Source: Craterostigma plantagineum (Eukaryota; Streptophyta; Magnoliopsida; Lamiales; Linderniaceae). From it: a DNA stretch of 64,000 bases. This document shows positions 1 through 13,150 of this stretch, piece after piece. The notes under the pieces are model-generated. The model was not told the DNA's origin and searched no databases. It saw only the letters and a program-made list of their open reading frames with translations. Every line of letters begins with the position of its first letter. The first letter of the stretch is position 1. The stretch spans positions 1,550,001 to 1,614,000 of the forward strand of contig JAPQWV010000122.1 in assembly GCA_027422505.1 (NCBI GenBank), read 5' to 3'. The position numbers and the translations under genes are program-made.

Positions 1-2400
1 GTGTTATACACAAAAATAAAGTACGCGATGGAGATGCTCTTACTCCCCTATGCAACTGATATTTAAGATTGCTTAATAGCACTGCTATGTTAAAATGGTT
101 TTATTTTTTTTGTCAACTTTTTTATTTTACCTATCAAATTAATATATATATATCTTTGGACAAAATATATAACTGGCAGCTTTTGACTGTTGCGTTCAAT
201 TTGGGCTGGCGATAATACATAATTTTCAGCTATATACATATTCCCTCAAAAAAAAATATTTCCTCACAGAAATAAAATATTTTGGTTATTAAAATGTATA
301 AAATTGAACCCTTATTAATTAAATTGAAAACGATATAAATGTACTTCCGGTCTTGAAATTGCCCTTCAAATGCCCCCATCAATTTGAATCAGGCATTAAA
401 AATAATATAAAATACTGAAAACAAAACAACCAAGAAGTTCCATTTTTCTATTAACACGATAAAATGAAAGCTGTTCGAGCCTGATAATAAATAGTTTTCA
501 TTAATATTATAATATTCACTAATAATTACAAAAAAGAAGGGTCGTGGAATAAAATAATATACTCTTTCAGTTTGATTTCTTGTTCGACGTCGTGTGAGCT
601 TGTGGTTGCCATTGTTTTGTACGCATGCGTACGTCTCAACTAATTATAATCTAAATATTTTAATGATCAATAATGTGTTGCTATATGTACTGTATTCTAT
701 TTGGAATTATATATAGGATCATGTGAATTTCTGTCTTTCATTCATGCATTCAAATCCTATCCTACATCTTTCCATGACTTCAATTATTTCTATCTATGTA
801 TCAACCTATATATCTATCTTATTCAGTTCTGGTTCTATATTTGAAGAACCACCTTTCTTTTACAAATTCTCAACTCTTTGCACTATTTTCTTGAGAGTAT
901 TTTCAGTGTTTATTATCTCATTAGTTGCATCGGCCAATATATAACAGGGACATTTTCTTTAAATTTCAATTGTGGCCCTTGTAATCGTCCTTGTCATATC
1001 GGTATATATATCGTCTATAGTGTTTATATTAAAAGGTCAATTATACATTTATGAAGTCACAAACTTACAAGAAAAATCGAACGAAAAAATTGGTTTTATG
1101 AATCATCCATTAATAACGATAATGACAAGGATAAGTTCGTATCTTTTATTGACTTTGAAACTGCCTTATTCCATATGATTTCGTATTTCACCATTATTTC
1201 TATGGTTCAAGGCTACTTTTAGTTGTGCACATAAGAAAATGAGTACATAATTTTATCACAAGATTATTATCTTTACATTTGTGGAAGATCTATTTTCACT
1301 TGGTAAGTTTGACAAAAATGTATTTATAATTATCTTGTTCGGTTTCCAATGTAATAAAATTTTTATCTCATGTATTATTTGGAGAATTACGAAAGTTTCC
1401 TTATATATCAATACATAGTTCATAAAAATAAATATTCTTATGAACATCAAAAGATAACATATGCTTATCAATTTAATCACCATAAAATAAGGAATAAATA
1501 TAAATTATCAAATATCAACGATTTTATAATTTGGAGGAATGAGGGTGTTTTGGTCATTTTAAATCAATAGTATGGTTGGATAAATAATCTCAGCCCAAAA
1601 CTCAGTTTATTTATCTTGCATTCTCTATGTCATTATACTACGCCTTTTAATTGTAACGTGCTTACAAGAGAACACATATTGTCAAGTGAACAAGATTAAA
1701 TGGGATAATAATAACTTTATCTTGTCTTATGCTAGCAACTAAACACAGCCCAAGTCAATTATTTAGTTGGTGGTATATGATATTTGAGTCTTTTTTTCAC
1801 TTAATGACATACGCTTATCTATATATATAATGCACTTACAAGGCTACATGGATGTGTCCATAAAACGTACTTTTGATCATTTGTACATACTAATAAGAAA
1901 ATCATTTATTACAAGAACTCGTTACGCCATGACACGAGCATGTGTATAAATAATATAACGAGGATTCTTCTCTTCATCCAGTCATTTTTTCTCTATATCA
2001 TTAAATAATAATCCTGGCATTCTTTTGTCTAATCGTTTTCCTATCTCCAAAAATAATCATATGTGAAAAAACATTTCGTTTTGAGCTGTCCTTAAATATT
2101 AACTTACGCAAATGCAAGTTAAAAAAAAAAAAAAATCATCTCGAAGCTATCCTTATTTCAAACATGTCAATAATCTCGGCTATGTCTCTAACAGCAGGCA
2201 CAGCACGACATAATCACCATTGATCTGTACCTTCAAACACGCCTATATATATATTACACATTTAACTGTTCATTCAGATATATATATATATATATACATA
2301 TTATTGTCTTAATATCAATTCATATTCATATCCTTGTCAACCCACTATACCCTACCATACATCGTCAAGTTGCACTCTCTATCTCTTACAATGATAGAGA
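1..2400. other. Intergenic region upstream of GLK
   Basis: AT-rich sequence in which I see no gene. Open frames here are short, low in complexity and unlike any protein I recognise. Short TA runs occur, for example near 2278-2296. Distal promoter elements of the GLK gene may lie here, but I cannot point to one. Confidence 0.6.
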
Positions 2401-2402
2401 CA

Positions 2403-2405
<3 letters not shown>

Positions 2406-2462
<57 letters not shown>
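2406..2462. repeat. (GA)n microsatellite
   Basis: Uninterrupted GA dinucleotide run of about 57 bases, some 490 bases upstream of the GLK start codon. A second GA run lies immediately before that start codon. Confidence 0.95.
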
Positions 2463-2466
<4 letters not shown>

Positions 2467-2877
2467 TTACAGATTTTTATTGCAACTGAGAAAAAAGGTC
2501 ATCCACAAGCCGCACGTCAATATAGACAGACATTGTTGATTCATAATTATGTTGTATCATATATGTAACATAAAATAATAAGCAAAAAAACAAAAATTTG
2601 CACAACCCTCCAATTTCCCTACCACAAATTGTGGTGCAGATTGAATTCTCTCTATTAGTGCAGAGGGGAAGAAACAGCAACATACATACAGATATATAAT
2701 ATAGCTTATTACACTAAACTTTATTCTCTTCCTGACTGAGAAACAAATCTTTTTCTTCAGCTCTCCTAAGGTACTCGTCAAAGATCGTATCTTTTCTTAG
2801 TGGGTATTCTTTTCTTGCATCAATCGAATTGAAGAACATCGTCCGTTTCTCTCTCTAGGTTACATATAGTATATATA

Positions 2878-2880
2878 TTA

Positions 2881-2941
<61 letters not shown>
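2878..2941. repeat. (TA)n followed by (AG)n microsatellite in the GLK leader
   Basis: A TA run to about 2904 passes directly into an AG run at 2905-2941. It ends 12 bases before the GLK ATG, so it probably lies in the 5' leader or core promoter. GA-rich tracts are known binding sites for plant BASIC PENTACYSTEINE (BPC) factors; that they act here is inference. Confidence 0.9.
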
Positions 2942-2944
<3 letters not shown>

Positions 2945-2953
2945 TTTGAAGTA

Positions 2954-3418
2954 ATGCTTGCTGTGTCGCCACTGAGGAACAACAACGAAGGCAATGAAAG
3001 GGAAGATATTCAAATGGAAGAAGGAAACGATGACTTCTCTGACTTGGCAGGCTGCGATTTTCTCGACAGCATTGATTTTGACGACCTTTTCATTAACATC
3101 GGCGGCGGCGGTGAGCCGCCTGATCTTGAGATGGACCCTGAGATCTTCGCCGAGTTCTCAGTCACTACGTCGTCGGCGGCCGCCGAGGAAGAAGAGTACA
3201 CTCATAACAGCACCGCTGATAATAATAATGTCTCGTCACGGCTTGAAGCCACCGCCGTCGCCGCTGATAAGACAGGCGGCGAACTAGGTTCGGAGCTTTG
3301 CTTGGCGCCGCCGACCAAGAGGGAGGAGCGCGCCAAGGACGATAAAGTAAGAAAATCCACGGAGCAATTCGCTAAAAGCCCTTCTTGCAAGAAAAAAGCC
3401 AAGGTGCGTGTGTTTGAG

Positions 3419-3471
<53 letters not shown>

Positions 3472-4889
3472 TAATCGAATTGTTTGGTCATTTAGTGGCT
3501 TGATTACTTTCTCATCAATGTCCTTTACGTTGAAGCATCTCATTCTCACGTAGTTCACGGGCCAAATTAATATCACAAGAGAGTTCTGATAACTATGCTA
3601 TGAAGTCACTTTCTTGTATTTCTTGTAATAATAACACTTGTGATCTTTTTCTGTGTATAAATTCATAGGTGGATTGGACGCCGGAGCTCCACCGGCGGTT
3701 TGTTCAAGCGGTGGAGCAGTTGGGCGTAGATAAAGCTGTCCCTTCGAGAATTTTAGAGCTGATGGGCATCGATTGTCTCACTCGCCATAACATTGCTAGC
3801 CATCTTCAAGTATAATATTAATTAAGCTTTTCTCATTGAATTATTGCGTTCCAAACGGTGTAATAATGTCAGATTTTATTTCATGAATCGGATAAAGCAT
3901 AAAAACAGTTGTTGGCTGGCCCCTTTCTTTTTGGCCTTTTTTTCTCCCTTTCTTGGGAAAAAAAGTTCTCTGCATTTCGTGATTCAATTCGTACCTCCCA
4001 TTTGCTACTTTATTTATACACACACACGCAAATCTATTACATAACATTACATTACATGTGTTTTAATAATGAGATGCCGACTATTTTTGGGATACGCAGA
4101 AATACAGATCTCATCGGAAACACCTACTGGCGAGAGAAGCCGCGGCGGCAAGCTGGAGCCATAGGCGGCAGATGTACGGCGGTGGTGGAAAGAGAGAAGC
4201 TTGGATGGCAGTAACACATCCACCACCACCGCCCATCATGGGCTTTCCTCCACCTCCTCCGGCGGCGGCGACTCCTACCCATCATTTCAGGCCGCCGTTG
4301 CACGTGTGGGGCCACCCACCACCTATCGACCACCACCTCCATATTTGGCCTAAGCATCCACCGCACGCCTGGCCACCGCCGCACTCCGCCCATCCCCGGC
4401 AACATCCCCCGGCCCTAATCGACCCTTCTTTCTGGATGTCCCAACACCAACCCGTACGTTCGTCGTTTGTTCGGCTAATTATCAACAAAGATGTCATAGT
4501 TGATTGAATTGCTACCCTCTGCAGAGATTTCCATCGCCGGTGGTCGCTGGGATACCACCGCCGCCGCCGCCGCCAGCAGCAGCCATGTTCAGGCCGGAGA
4601 TCGCCGGAAAAATACTGCCACAAGTTCACCCAGTGAGTGTTTCGATTGCGGCATTTACTATCATTATCAGTCGAAAGCGTAACTAAATTATTAATTATAT
4701 TATCAGTCGAAGGAGAGCTTGGACGAGGCCATAGGTCATGTACTTAAGAAGCCATGGATGCCTTTGCCGCTTGGTCTTAAGCCTCCTTCTTTCGATGGTG
4801 TCATGTCCGAACTTCAACGCCAAGGAATATCAAAGATACCGCCGGCCGCCGCCGCCGCTAATTTAATCAATTCGACGACATTACCCTAA
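2954..4889 (+). CDS. GLK: GOLDEN2-LIKE (GLK) GARP-family transcription factor
   Basis: Nuclear activator of chloroplast-development and photosynthesis genes. Five exons join in frame to 411 residues: 2954-3403, 3669-3809, 4100-4453, 4525-4632 and 4707-4889, all with GT-AG introns. The acidic N-terminal half ([20 protein letters not shown]) is typical of GLK activators. The GARP DNA-binding domain starts at the end of exon 1 (KKKAK) and continues as [19 protein letters not shown], then [11 protein letters not shown] and [13 protein letters not shown] across exons 2-3. A His/Pro-rich middle follows (exons 3-4). Exon 5 is the GLK-specific C-terminal GCT box ([20 protein letters not shown]). Arabidopsis GLK1 is about 420 residues, so this copy looks complete. 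The start is the first ATG after the AG repeat and gives the expected N-terminus. GLK1 and GLK2 cannot be told apart here. Confidence 0.93.
3423..3470. repeat. (CT)n microsatellite in GLK intron 1
   Basis: About 47 bases of CT starting 19 bases after the exon 1 donor site. It is complementary to the AG run just before the start codon, so the two could pair in the pre-mRNA around exon 1. Confidence 0.95.
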
Positions 4890-5232
4890 AATCGTTTCCT
4901 TTTTTTCTTTCTTAATTACGACGTTAATTATTTGACGTTGTTTTCTCCCGCCGACTTTTGTAATATTAAATTAATCACTATGTGAGTGTGACTATCGAGT
5001 ATGTTACGGCCCCCAAAAAAATTAAAATAATGCCTTTTCCATTTTGTATTTCATTTGTTAGATTTTGGACAGTGACTACTAATGATGTTTCTAATTTCTT
5101 GACGAAGACGATGATTCAGATTAGCAGGCAAGTGCTAGTACAAGAACGAATACTGTTCCATATGATAATACAGTTGCCAAGATACAATTCGTCAGATAAT
5201 TATTGTAATTAAGAAGAAAAACTGACATCATA

Positions 5233-7059
5233 TCATATTTGAAGAGCATCAGCTATAGATCGAGCAAGACTCAGAACCTCAAAAGGGGCTTTCCCTGCGA
5301 TGCACTCCACCGTGTTCATGCACGAATCCGTCATCCAAAAATGAGTAAACGCTTTCTCCGATTCTATGAAAAGATCGACGAACGTTAGGATATAAATATA
5401 TATATTAATATATACGTGGAGAGAGAGGGGGCCGAATGCAAAAATGCATACCGTTGCTTTTGTGAAGAAAGCGTTCCCACGATTTCTTCGGGAAAACACC
5501 GTGAGTGACGTATGCGCTCACCTTAGCTGCACCATGGGCTACCAAAACTTTCTGATGTACATATACGTTACATATATATGTGTATACATATTAGTCAAAG
5601 CAGTATTTTTCTGTTTAATATACAATATATATGTGCCGAAAGTCATTAGGAATCAACTATGAAGCAAACAACCGTAGGCAAAAATCTCAACAATACTTCG
5701 GTCATAAAAGTTCAGAACAAGTCTTCAGACATAATCAAGACTAGAGAAAAGGAAAGTTAGGAATAATATTACCTGACATTCGATTAAGGTGCCGCCGGAC
5801 TGTACCAAGTCATCGACGATGACCACATGAGAGTTAGTAGGATCGCCTTCCTTGATCCTAACCATTCTTTTGTCCCCTTCACGAACCTTGTTGCAGATCA
5901 CCTAAGGCGAGCAGAAAATTTCAGTCAAAGGAAAAAGAGAAAAAAGAACTCCCGAGAGTGAAATCGAAAATCAAAACGGGACCATTGGAAAATCTTCTAG
6001 CATCTTGTGGAATCTTTTCCAAGCTCCATCGTCTGGGAACGCAATAACAATCTGGAGAAAGAAGAAGCAATAACTCATCAGAACGAAAGCAATGAAATGA
6101 TCATATACTTTACTACCAAATCCGTGTAAAATATCTTCACGAAACAGAACAAACTCGCCTTATCACATTCTGGAAGTTTCCGAAGGCGCTCCTTCAGAAG
6201 CGGGATGCCAGTTTCAAACAAAGGCAGAACAGTATCGCTAAAGTAGAATCTCTCCTGAAAAAAGAAAAGTTAGAAAAATGGTGGCATAAGCATACAAGGG
6301 CTATCGACATAAAACCCTATTAGTGTAGCGAGTGATTACAATTTACAAAGGACAAACCTGCAAAGCATGTATGTCATAGATGACTAAACTGGTGGGGCCA
6401 CCCCTCGATATGGGTATATTCGACAGCATTCGAGCTAGAGTGAATGCAGTAGCTACATCACCTTCCTCTTCGATACGTTCGAACGAGCCCGTGGGGAAAA
6501 AGGGCAAAACCACGGTGAAAGAGGAGACAAACAACATGGGAAGAGCGTAGATGACAGAAAGCTGCTCGAAAATGACAGATGTCGAGCTGAAGGACGCAAG
6601 AAAAGCAACGTGCTCTCCTCGAATGTCGTGGGCGTTGTTTATGAAGAGGTTTGGGAATCCATCGTCGAAACTCCTGAAAAAAGGCAAGCAGTCTTGAATT
6701 CGCCAAGATTCGACGGGACGGAAGGACTTTAACTAGAAATGATACTAACTCCCCAAATTTCCCAATTGGAGAGGCAATGTTGAATTACAGAGTGAAAATA
6801 CTACATTTACGGAGATAAACTCAAGAACCTAAATTTCATGTGGCCCAAAATTAGAACAGCTCAGCTCGAGAAAAATGCATCTACCCAAAACAAGTTCTAC
6901 ACTTGCACGTACACAACGAAAAGGAAGATAAATCTACCTCCAGTTAATGGACTGAAGCTTAATGAGACTCGATTGGGAAGCAACTTTGCGAGCCAAATCT
7001 TCAGCTTCTACACAGTAGAAAAGTATGACTTGTTTCTTCATTACCTTCTCCATCTCCAT
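5233..7059 (-). CDS. PRS4: Ribose-phosphate pyrophosphokinase (PRPP synthetase, PRS3/PRS4 class)
   Basis: Makes 5-phosphoribosyl-1-diphosphate from ribose 5-phosphate and ATP for nucleotide, histidine and tryptophan synthesis. Seven exons join in frame to 320 residues: 7059-6938, 6673-6358, 6254-6159, 6051-5983, 5901-5773, 5551-5452 and 5363-5233. Markers in order: [61 protein letters not shown] and the PRPP-binding loop [16 protein letters not shown], ending in SIADALQI. This is the phosphate-independent class II plant enzyme. No transit peptide is seen, so it is probably the cytosolic PRS4-like form (Arabidopsis PRS4 is 337 residues). Intron 3 starts with GC instead of GT (AAG|GCGAGT). The start chosen is the first of three clustered in-frame ATGs. 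The gene converges on GLK with 343 bp between them. Confidence 0.9.
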
Positions 7060-9478
7060 CGTCAGAGAACGTTATTCAAACCAAAGATTCAAGTTAGGGT
7101 TCTGAATTCGATGGTTAAACCCTAAACAGCGTCGGATCAAAGCACTGGTAAACCTTCGAATCAATGGATAAACTAAGCTAAAGAATCACTTCACTGAGAG
7201 TGAGAGAACAGGAAAAGAAAAGACTCAAGGAAGGTCGGCAAAAGCCTTACATTAAGTGGGCCCAAATCCAACTAAAGCCATTAGTTAATGGGCCAGTTTT
7301 AAGCGTCGGCCCAAAAAGTTATTTTTTAGAAAACAATTTGTTTATTGAAATCAGTGCAAATCGTATTGGCATTCATATTATTATCCAACCGTATTAATTG
7401 TTGACTATTGATTATCAAAACCTAGAGCAAAGGGTCAAATTCCATGCTTGTGAATCTGGTCCACAGCAGTTGTCCTTACCACCAACTTTAAATTAATTAT
7501 AAGTCAATAAATATCCCCATCTCTTTAATTAATCACATTAAATCATTTAAATTTTAGGGAAAGAGATTTGAAAGAAAGTCCACTTAAATAACAAAGGTTA
7601 TGCTTCAAATCAAAGAAAAAGACTTTCCATCAAAATTTTCAATAATGGTGACAGAAGTCGCCTTGGCGAACTTGGGTCCAAATTGACCACTTCTATGGAA
7701 ATATACAATTACAAGACGTACGATTAGTTTTGCATACCATACGACGCGTGATATACAATATTATTGATATTTACTTATGAAATACTAATATTAAAATAGA
7801 AGGACAAATGTTATGGTGGTTATGTTTGATTTAATCTGATTTAATAATTTATTAACTAAGTTTTTAATAAATAAAAAGACGTGTCAAATTATGATGGGCT
7901 AATAAATACACAAGCTTTTTTTAACTTACCATCACCATTAATATAAGAGTATATATATTTGCTTTAAATTATAAATTGAAGTAATCTATATTCTATACTC
8001 AAGAGATTTGTCCTTTCAATTACACTTTAACCTAATATGTAAAATCCTACAGCCAGGACGGTAAAACTGTAATTGAAACAACTAAGAATACCACTGCCTT
8101 TTTCTTGCAATGAAGTTTGACTGCTTTTTCTCTCAGCTCTCTCAAACAGCAATTAATTTTACTTTTTTCTTTTTCGAATGAAAACCATAATATTTTCTCA
8201 CCTCTGTAATAAATGCAATATTCTTCTAATCCTCTATCCAACTCATTCTTTGCTTGCTTTTCCTTCACTGCTACTATTCAATTTTTTTTTTTTCATTATT
8301 ATATTCCCTCTTTTTTTTCCTCTCTAGGGGATTTCCTCCATTGCAAACCAAGCTTTCTTTTTTGTCCAGCTTTTATTACACCTACCCTTTTTCTCATCTC
8401 ACACCAACACGCCATTTTATTACACACATCCCACAACTCTAAATTCCCCCCCACCATTGTCATCATAATAAAGAAATAAAATTACGCACTTTCACAACAG
8501 CATTCAAAGAACAGATTAAACTTAGGTTTCTGTCTAGCATTGCATCTCTCAAGAAAGAAAAAGAAAAGAAAAAAGAAAACAAATCTTGAGTTGTGGCCGT
8601 TTATGTCTTCTTGTTGATTTATCAACTATTTTCTTTAAATTCCATTTGGCCCACTTTTAGGTCTTTTGCCCGTCGGCTTCTGAACTACTCTTCTCTCACT
8701 CTTTACCTTAACTTTCTGTTTTGGACCCTTCGTTTAATTTCGTCGTTGGTGTGTTCTTCATCTGCATTGGCGTCTCTCAGCTCATCGACCTTCTGTGGAC
8801 GCAAAAAAAAAAGGTGAGCTTTAAGGAAGAACATCAAGTGGGGGCTTTTAATTCAGATCAGTTGTATGTAAAGGTAAAAGCTTTCTTTCTAATTCATTGT
8901 TTTATAACCCCAAATCTGTTTTTTCTCTTCAAATTCCCTTTATCCCAGATCAGAAGTAATAGTTTTTTCTTTTCTTTTTCTTTATTTACTCCTTAATTCT
9001 GCCTTCTAGATTTAGATTTGAGAATATAGCTTCAAACGCTTCGGATTGATGGGTCTTTTCCCTAAAATGTATATGCTTTAATCGTTCTCACAGCTTCAGC
9101 ATTTGCATGTGCGTGTAAGAACACAAATATAAACTTCTTACAAGAGCCTTTTCTTGTTTCTCATCTCTGCTGTCTTAGCTGATGTAGTCCATTGCTTTTC
9201 AATTTCTCTCTCATTCTGAGAACAAAAGAAATAGGAAACACAAGAAGTGAGATTAATGCTTGTTGCGTGCCTCTTCATTTGCTGACTCATCTTTATGTGC
9301 ACTTTCCTCAAATTAGTATGTGTGTTAGCGCCGCTTGTGTTCGAATTCTTGTTCTTTACTCCAACGCAAAATTCGAACACGGCTGTTCATTACAGGGAAG
9401 AGATTTCATTTAATGGGCTTGTCGTCGCTCATAACATAGAAAGAAATCAATCTACAATCCTCATCGAAAAACAAAAGA
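7060..9478. other. Intergenic region between divergent PRS4 and kinase genes
   Basis: AT-rich spacer that should hold both promoters. The last 900 bases are pyrimidine-rich and probably include the kinase 5' leader. A possible donor (AAGGTGAGC near 8812) hints at a leader intron, but I could not fix its acceptor. No coding region is supported. Confidence 0.5.
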
Positions 9479-12400
9479 ATGTCGTCCGAAGGTTTGTTCG
9501 CCGCTGAGCTGTCCAAAAGATACGGCGGCCTGAAGCTATGGGTTCTCATCACACTGCTAACGGGCGCATTAATAGCACTCATCCTCGTGATCATATCCAT
9601 ATGGCTCGGGTGGTTAAGAAGCATATATCGAGAGAGGCGCCGAAGATCAATCGATTCGCTCATTCCCATCTCTTACATCCCCGACATCTCCAAAGAGATC
9701 GGAGTTGACCGAGTCAACGACCATCAGGATACTCATCCCCGCCCGCCGCCCGCCGGAGAAAAATCGAGCGAAAAAATGTACGTTCACTTGGGGAGGAGCA
9801 AGTCGAGCGATGGGGACAACGTAAGTCAGTGCAGCAGCTCTCTTATGTACCACCACGAAAGGGCGGGGAGTTCGCACTCGGGCGGGGAAGAAGGGAGTTC
9901 GAGCAATGGGAGGAAGAATAATACTATGTTGTCTTATGGGTTGGCTATGGCTTCTCCTCTTATAGGTTTGCCCGAGGTTAGTCACCTCGGATGGGGACAT
10001 TGGTTCACTCTAAGGGACTTGGAGATCGCAACTAATCGATTTTCGCCGGAGTTTGTTATCGGAGAAGGCGGCTATGGAGTCGTTTATAAGGGGCGTTTGG
10101 TGAACGGTAGTGAGGTGGCGGTTAAGAAGCTACTTAATAATCTGTGAGTGTGTTTTATATGCATTCTTTTCTTTCTTTTTGTTTATGTTTGTCTGTCTCG
10201 TCTTGAAGTTAAGGTTGTGTGAGGAAAGTGGTGGGGAAAAGAAAATTTAAGGGAAAATGGTTTTCACTGGCTTTTGCTTTCCCTTTTTCCTCACTATTGG
10301 TGAAGAAATTGAATTTCAATGGTTTTAGCTTTAAATTTATTTGTAGGCTGTGTTTGGATCAGGAAAGAAAACTCAAGTGCAGTAGCTTTACCTTCTATTT
10401 CCTCACCATTTGGTGAATTATTTTCCATGATTTTATCTTTAAACTTAGTTTAAGTTTTCTTTTCTATTCTTTTCCTCGTCTATTTCTCTAATCAACCAAA
10501 TACAAAAATTAGTTTTCCTTTTCCATTTATTTTCCTTTCCTCGCTAAATTCCTTAAACTAGACACACCCTCAATTTTTTCTTTTCTTTTCTTATCTTCTC
10601 TACCTAACCAAACATAAAATTTGATTTTCCTTTCCGATTTTTTTTTTTCATTTTCTCACTAAATTCATTAAACCATTCTGAGGGTAAATGAATGCATACA
10701 GTGGGCAGGCGGAGAAGGAGTTTAGGGTTGAAGTGGAGGCCATAGGCCACGTTCGTCATAAGAACTTGGTTCGACTTCTTGGTTATTGCATCGAAGGAGT
10801 TCACAGGTTTTTAAACTTTTTTTCTTTTTCTTTTCCCTTACACGAAAGGATTCGAAAGCTTTATTTTATGGCTTCTTCGGTTCGACGTAATGATATTGCA
10901 GGATGTTGGTTTATGAGTACGTAAACAATGGAAACTTAGAGCAGTGGCTTCACGGGGCTATGAGGCAATACGGAACTCTTACATGGGAAGCTCGAATGAA
11001 AGTTCTACTCGGGACTGCCAAAGCGTAAGCTAACCGAGTTAGGTCTTCTTCGTAATAATTAAATACTAAGGTCATTGCTTATTTTTATTTCGCTTCGTTT
11101 TTGGAAGGCTTGCTTATCTGCATGAAGCCATAGAGCCGAAGGTGGTGCACCGCGACATAAAATCGAGCAACATATTGATCGACCACGAGTTCAACTCGAA
11201 GGTCTCCGACTTTGGATTGGCTAAGCTCTTAGACTCGGGCGAGAGCCACATAACGACGAGGGTGATGGGAACGTTAGGGTAAGAACTTCGACTTGTAAGC
11301 TGTCAATTTCTTCTTACAATGCACGTCTGGAAAAATATTGATTTAAATTTTCTCTGTTAAAAATACAAATTAAAAGATACGTAGCTCCAGAGTATGCGAA
11401 CTCGGGACTGTTGAACGAAAAGAGCGACATTTACAGCTTCGGCGTTCTGCTGCTGGAAGCTGTCACCGGGCGAGACCCCGTCGACTATGGCCGACCGGCA
11501 AATGAGGTATATAACTTTTCTTAATTAGTTTCTAATCCTTTCATAATGGTACTTTTATTGCTTTTTTTTTGGCTTAACTATTGTTCTGGTCGTGTATATT
11601 TATGAGAGTCTCATTTTAAGGACATATAAATTACTGTGGCAATTTTCGGACAATAAGTTTTTAAATCGTAGCAATTGGAGGACACTGAAAATTGCAATTT
11701 TGAGGACAATTTCAAAATTGAAGTAGTTTGAGGACATTAAATTTAAAAATTCTAGCGCTAATTGTCCTCAAATTCCTCCAGTTTTTAAACTTATGGTCTA
11801 GTCTAAATTAATTGCGACCTTTGATTTAGTTGTCCTCAAATTGCTGCAAATTTGAAATTTATTGTCCTAAAATCGTCGCCCCTAATTTAGGTGTCCTTAT
11901 AACGCCATCGACCACGAAAACAATTAATTCTTCTCTTATATATAGTACCATACGGATTTTGTCTGAAGCTAGACAAGCTTTATAATATTCACCACCCTTT
12001 TCCGTACGTATCGTGGATCGTAGGTACACCTCGTGGAGTGGCTCAAAGTCATGGTGGGGAGCAGAAGAGCCGAGGAAGTCGTGGACCCGAGCCTCGAGGT
12101 GGGGCCCACCACTCGGGCTCTCAAACGCGCGCTCCTCGTCGCCCTTCGTTGCGTCGATCCCGACGCCGAAAAGCGCCCAAAGATGAGCCACGTCGTACGC
12201 ATGCTTGAAGCCGACGAATATCCGGTGAGCATATCACTAATCCCGACCGACCCGCTCCGTATGGGCGGGCTACCATTTATTATGACCCTTGATGACATTT
12301 CGTATATCGCCCGTTTTTCCTTGATGTTTTTTTTTCTTTTCTTTATCCGATGTTAGGATCGAAGGAGCAGGAAAAGCAGGACGAGGAGCATGGAAATCGA

Positions 12401-12497
12401 GTGCACGAAGGAGGGCAGCACCGGCTTGGCTGAGATCGAAACGAAGGTGAACATATCCGAGGGTCGTCTTCTTACATCAGCGGCGACGACGACTTAG
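9479..12497 (+). CDS. Receptor-like serine/threonine kinase with short extracellular part (At5g18500/At3g17420 type)
   Basis: Plasma-membrane kinase of unknown ligand. Seven exons join in frame to 511 residues: 9479-10143, 10702-10806, 10902-11024, 11108-11278, 11377-11506, 12024-12224 and 12357-12497. A short N-terminus leads into one membrane segment (about residues 22-46, [20 protein letters not shown]), a basic stop, and the family block [13 protein letters not shown]. The kinase domain holds the glycine loop [11 protein letters not shown], catalytic lysine [12 protein letters not shown] catalytic loop, DFGLAK, and [20 protein letters not shown]. It is an RD kinase with all key residues, so probably active. 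The C-terminal tail is basic ([10 protein letters not shown]) and then acidic. Introns 1 and 5 carry MITEs. Length and order match Arabidopsis relatives of about 480-510 residues. Confidence 0.92.
10346..10571. mobile_element. MITE (family 1) in kinase intron 1
   Basis: About 226 bp with imperfect inverted ends: GGCTGTGTTTGGATCAGGAA at the left and the complement of GAGGGTGTGTCTAGTTTAAGG-like sequence at the right. The body is rich in short purine/pyrimidine runs. Two further copies lie at 34896-35128 and 35253-35477. The termini look like plant hAT-type MITEs; a clear 8-bp target duplication was not found. Confidence 0.6.
11617..11899. mobile_element. Fold-back MITE (family 2) in kinase intron 5
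   Basis: The left end, starting TAAGGACATATAAATTACTG, is matched in reverse complement by the right end over roughly 70 bases, with repeated GGACA / TGTCC words. A related copy lies in an intron of the INT2-like gene near 55700-55997. There is no coding capacity. Confidence 0.6.
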
Positions 12498-13084
12498 AAT
12501 TACAGATGATCTTCTTCGGCCTTCTGATATATGAATGTTAGAGACTTTTGGGTTATCTTTTTTTGTTCCTTTTTGTTTTCCGTGAAATATATATGATGGC
12601 GGCGGAGTTATTGGAGGAATAAATGCATGGGTCGGGTTTGTGCCGGAAATCTTGGGTCGGGTTCCGTCGTGAAGTATGAGATGAGAAGATAGATCGATGC
12701 TGCTCGTTCGTGTACAGAAACTCTCTACTCTGCTATGCTATGAAAGTGATGACGTATTATTATATTTCGTTTCTTCTTTGCTATTTTGATTTTGTAGATC
12801 TTTGTGTTTCTTTCATATTTTTGATCGTCTTCTTTGCCCCTTTTCTTGTTGATGCTTTGCTGTTGAATCTGTTTGTTGTTTCTCTACGTATTAGGGCGGG
12901 GATTCCCATATATCCGAGCGTTGCAAATTACATTGGTTTGAATTTCACTTCTTACGTTTTAACTACATGATTACAAAATTACAGACTTTATTTAGGAAGA
13001 ATGAAAAATCTCTATCTAGTTGGTAAAAGCACACATCATCAACTCATTCCACAAGTCAAGATGCTCATCGATAGATCCCATATC

Positions 13085-13150
<66 letters not shown>

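Noticed and set aside
3202..3576. Minus-strand frame with an Arg-Glu repeat
   Set aside because: It is only the reverse reading of the CT microsatellite over GLK exon 1.
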